Assembly: GCA_003551945.1 (NCBI GenBank)
Contig: PUNZ01000118.1
Coordinates: 1 to 21,101, forward strand
Source of the DNA: Halovenus sp.
GTDB taxonomy: Archaea > Halobacteriota > Halobacteria > Halobacteriales > Haloarculaceae
Direction of reading: 5' to 3'
DNA: 21,101 nucleotides
Shown here: piece after piece, positions 20,434-21,101 of the stretch
Numbering within the stretch: the first letter of the stretch is position 1
Layout: the number at the start of each line of letters is the position of its first letter
The notes under the pieces: model-generated
Database searches by the model: none
Told to the model about the DNA's origin: nothing
What the model saw: the letters and a program-made list of their open reading frames with translations, nothing else
Program-made: the position numbers and the translations under genes

Positions 20434-21101
20434 GAATGCACTGACGGGAGTGACAGTAGCTGACCGGGCTATCGTCGTCAACGAGACTCTCGTCATTTCA
20501 GACTTGCATATTGGGAAAGCAGCGTCTGCTGGTGTGCAACTTCCTGTCGGTGGTGGTGAACAGATGGTGGAACGTCTAGAAGCGCTGTGTCAAAAGTTCA
20601 CGCCGGAAACAATCGTTATTGCTGGTGATTTACTCCACTCGTTTGAGACCATCCCACGGCTTGCTGAGGAGACGATAGCCGGTCTCGAACGCGCAGCAGC
20701 AGCTGCTGGTGCTGAAATCGTTGTCACTCCGGGTAATCACGATACGCTACTGGAAACGCTCTGGTCCGGTCAGTTATCGCCGGAATATCAGATTGGTGAG
20801 ACGGTAATAACGCATGGCCATGTTGCGCCAGAAACCGGCGCAGACCGATATATTATCGGACATGACCACCCGACAATCGCTGTTGAAGGGGCTAGATATC
20901 CCTGTATTCTCGCTGGTGACGCAGTGTACAACGATGCGGACCTGCTGGTCCTCCCGTCGTTCAACGACCTCGTCAAAGGTATCAATGTGACTGAGTTATC
21001 AGCAAGCGAGTTTCTCTCCCCGATGCTTACGTCTGTGCGGGAGTTACGACCTATCGTCTACGACGCCGCCTCGAACGAACCACTCCATTTTCCGTCAATT
21101 G
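20432..21101 (+). CDS. Calcineurin-like metallophosphoesterase, SbcD-related archaeal type (3' end outside window)
   Basis: The frame is open from ATG 20432 to the window edge (223 codons, no stop), so the gene is cut. All metal-site motifs are present in order: D24-x-H26 in 'ISDLHIG', G65-D66 in 'IAGDLLH', G101-N-H-D104 in 'PGNHD', T127-H-G-H130, and G143-H-D-H146 in 'IIGHDHP'. This is the compact two-metal phosphoesterase fold. The 'GHDHP' ending and lack of a cap match the archaeal SbcD-related/ICC-like group rather than true Mre11, and no rad50 is seen in the window. The substrate could be a nucleic acid or small phosphodiester. It is divergent from the aminotransferase. The start lies in a perfect inverted repeat, and the upstream region lacks a clean TATA box. 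Confidence 0.88.
   Translation, partial: MNALTGVTVADRAIVVNETLVISDLHIGKAASAGVQLPVGGGEQMVERLEALCQKFTPETIVIAGDLLHSFETIPRLAEETIAGLERAAAAAGAEIVVTPGNHDTLLETLWSGQLSPEYQIGETVITHGHVAPETGADRYIIGHDHPTIAVEGARYPCILAGDAVYNDADLLVLPSFNDLVKGINVTELSASEFLSPMLTSVRELRPIVYDAASNEPLHFPSI

Noticed and set aside
1..21101. Defence island, prophage, insertion sequence or toxin-antitoxin system
   Set aside because: No transposase, integrase, Cas, restriction-modification or toxin-antitoxin signature was seen; gene content is mostly conserved housekeeping.

Overview
The window looks like chromosomal core DNA of a haloarchaeon (class Halobacteria) with moderate GC, roughly half by eye. The proteins are rich in Asp and Glu. 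The informational genes are archaeal in type: ribosomal proteins S15, S3Ae and L18Ae, the KEOPS subunit Pcc1, prefoldin alpha, FtsY with an acidic N-terminal tail, and the transcription factor aMBF1. AT-rich TATA boxes lie about 27 bases before many start codons, as expected for leaderless haloarchaeal transcripts. The GC level would suit Haloquadratum or a similar lineage, but I cannot fix the genus.

Layout. Bases 1-808 hold the 3' end of a universal stress protein fused to a zinc ribbon, coupled to a pyridoxamine-phosphate-oxidase-like flavoprotein. Bases 854-3314 form an ABC export operon of one ATPase and two tandem paralogous permeases. The minus-strand genes from 3334 to 7312 encode a short-chain dehydrogenase, a second stress protein, a small DUF2892 membrane protein, a HerA-like ATPase and an unrecognised four-helix membrane protein.

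Bases 7442-10755 (plus strand) hold a hypoxanthine/guanine phosphoribosyltransferase, a structured non-coding gap, and then a tight run of S15, a catalytically degenerate RecJ-like protein, Pcc1 and S3Ae. Facing it on the minus strand (10871-12663) is the L18Ae - prefoldin alpha - ftsY operon. L18Ae is only 57 residues long and easily missed.

Bases 12725-16382 (minus) encode a GlcD/Dld-type flavin oxidoreductase, a DUF5784-like protein with a possible nuclease-fold C-terminal half, a HAD hydrolase and aMBF1. A divergent AT-rich gap follows, then a long-chain acyl-CoA ligase (plus). The window ends with a small unknown protein and a class I aminotransferase (both minus), and a divergent metallophosphoesterase cut by the window edge.

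How the genes fit together: the centre (8.2-12.7 kb) is a translation, tRNA-modification and protein-targeting block. The flanks are ordinary metabolic, transport and stress genes. I see no transposon, integrase, CRISPR array, tRNA or rRNA, and no clear new multi-gene system. The observations most worth a second look are the hairpin-rich gap before S15, the RecJ-like protein without its active site, the nuclease-like pattern in the DUF5784-like protein, and the paired hairpins that run into the metallophosphoesterase start codon.
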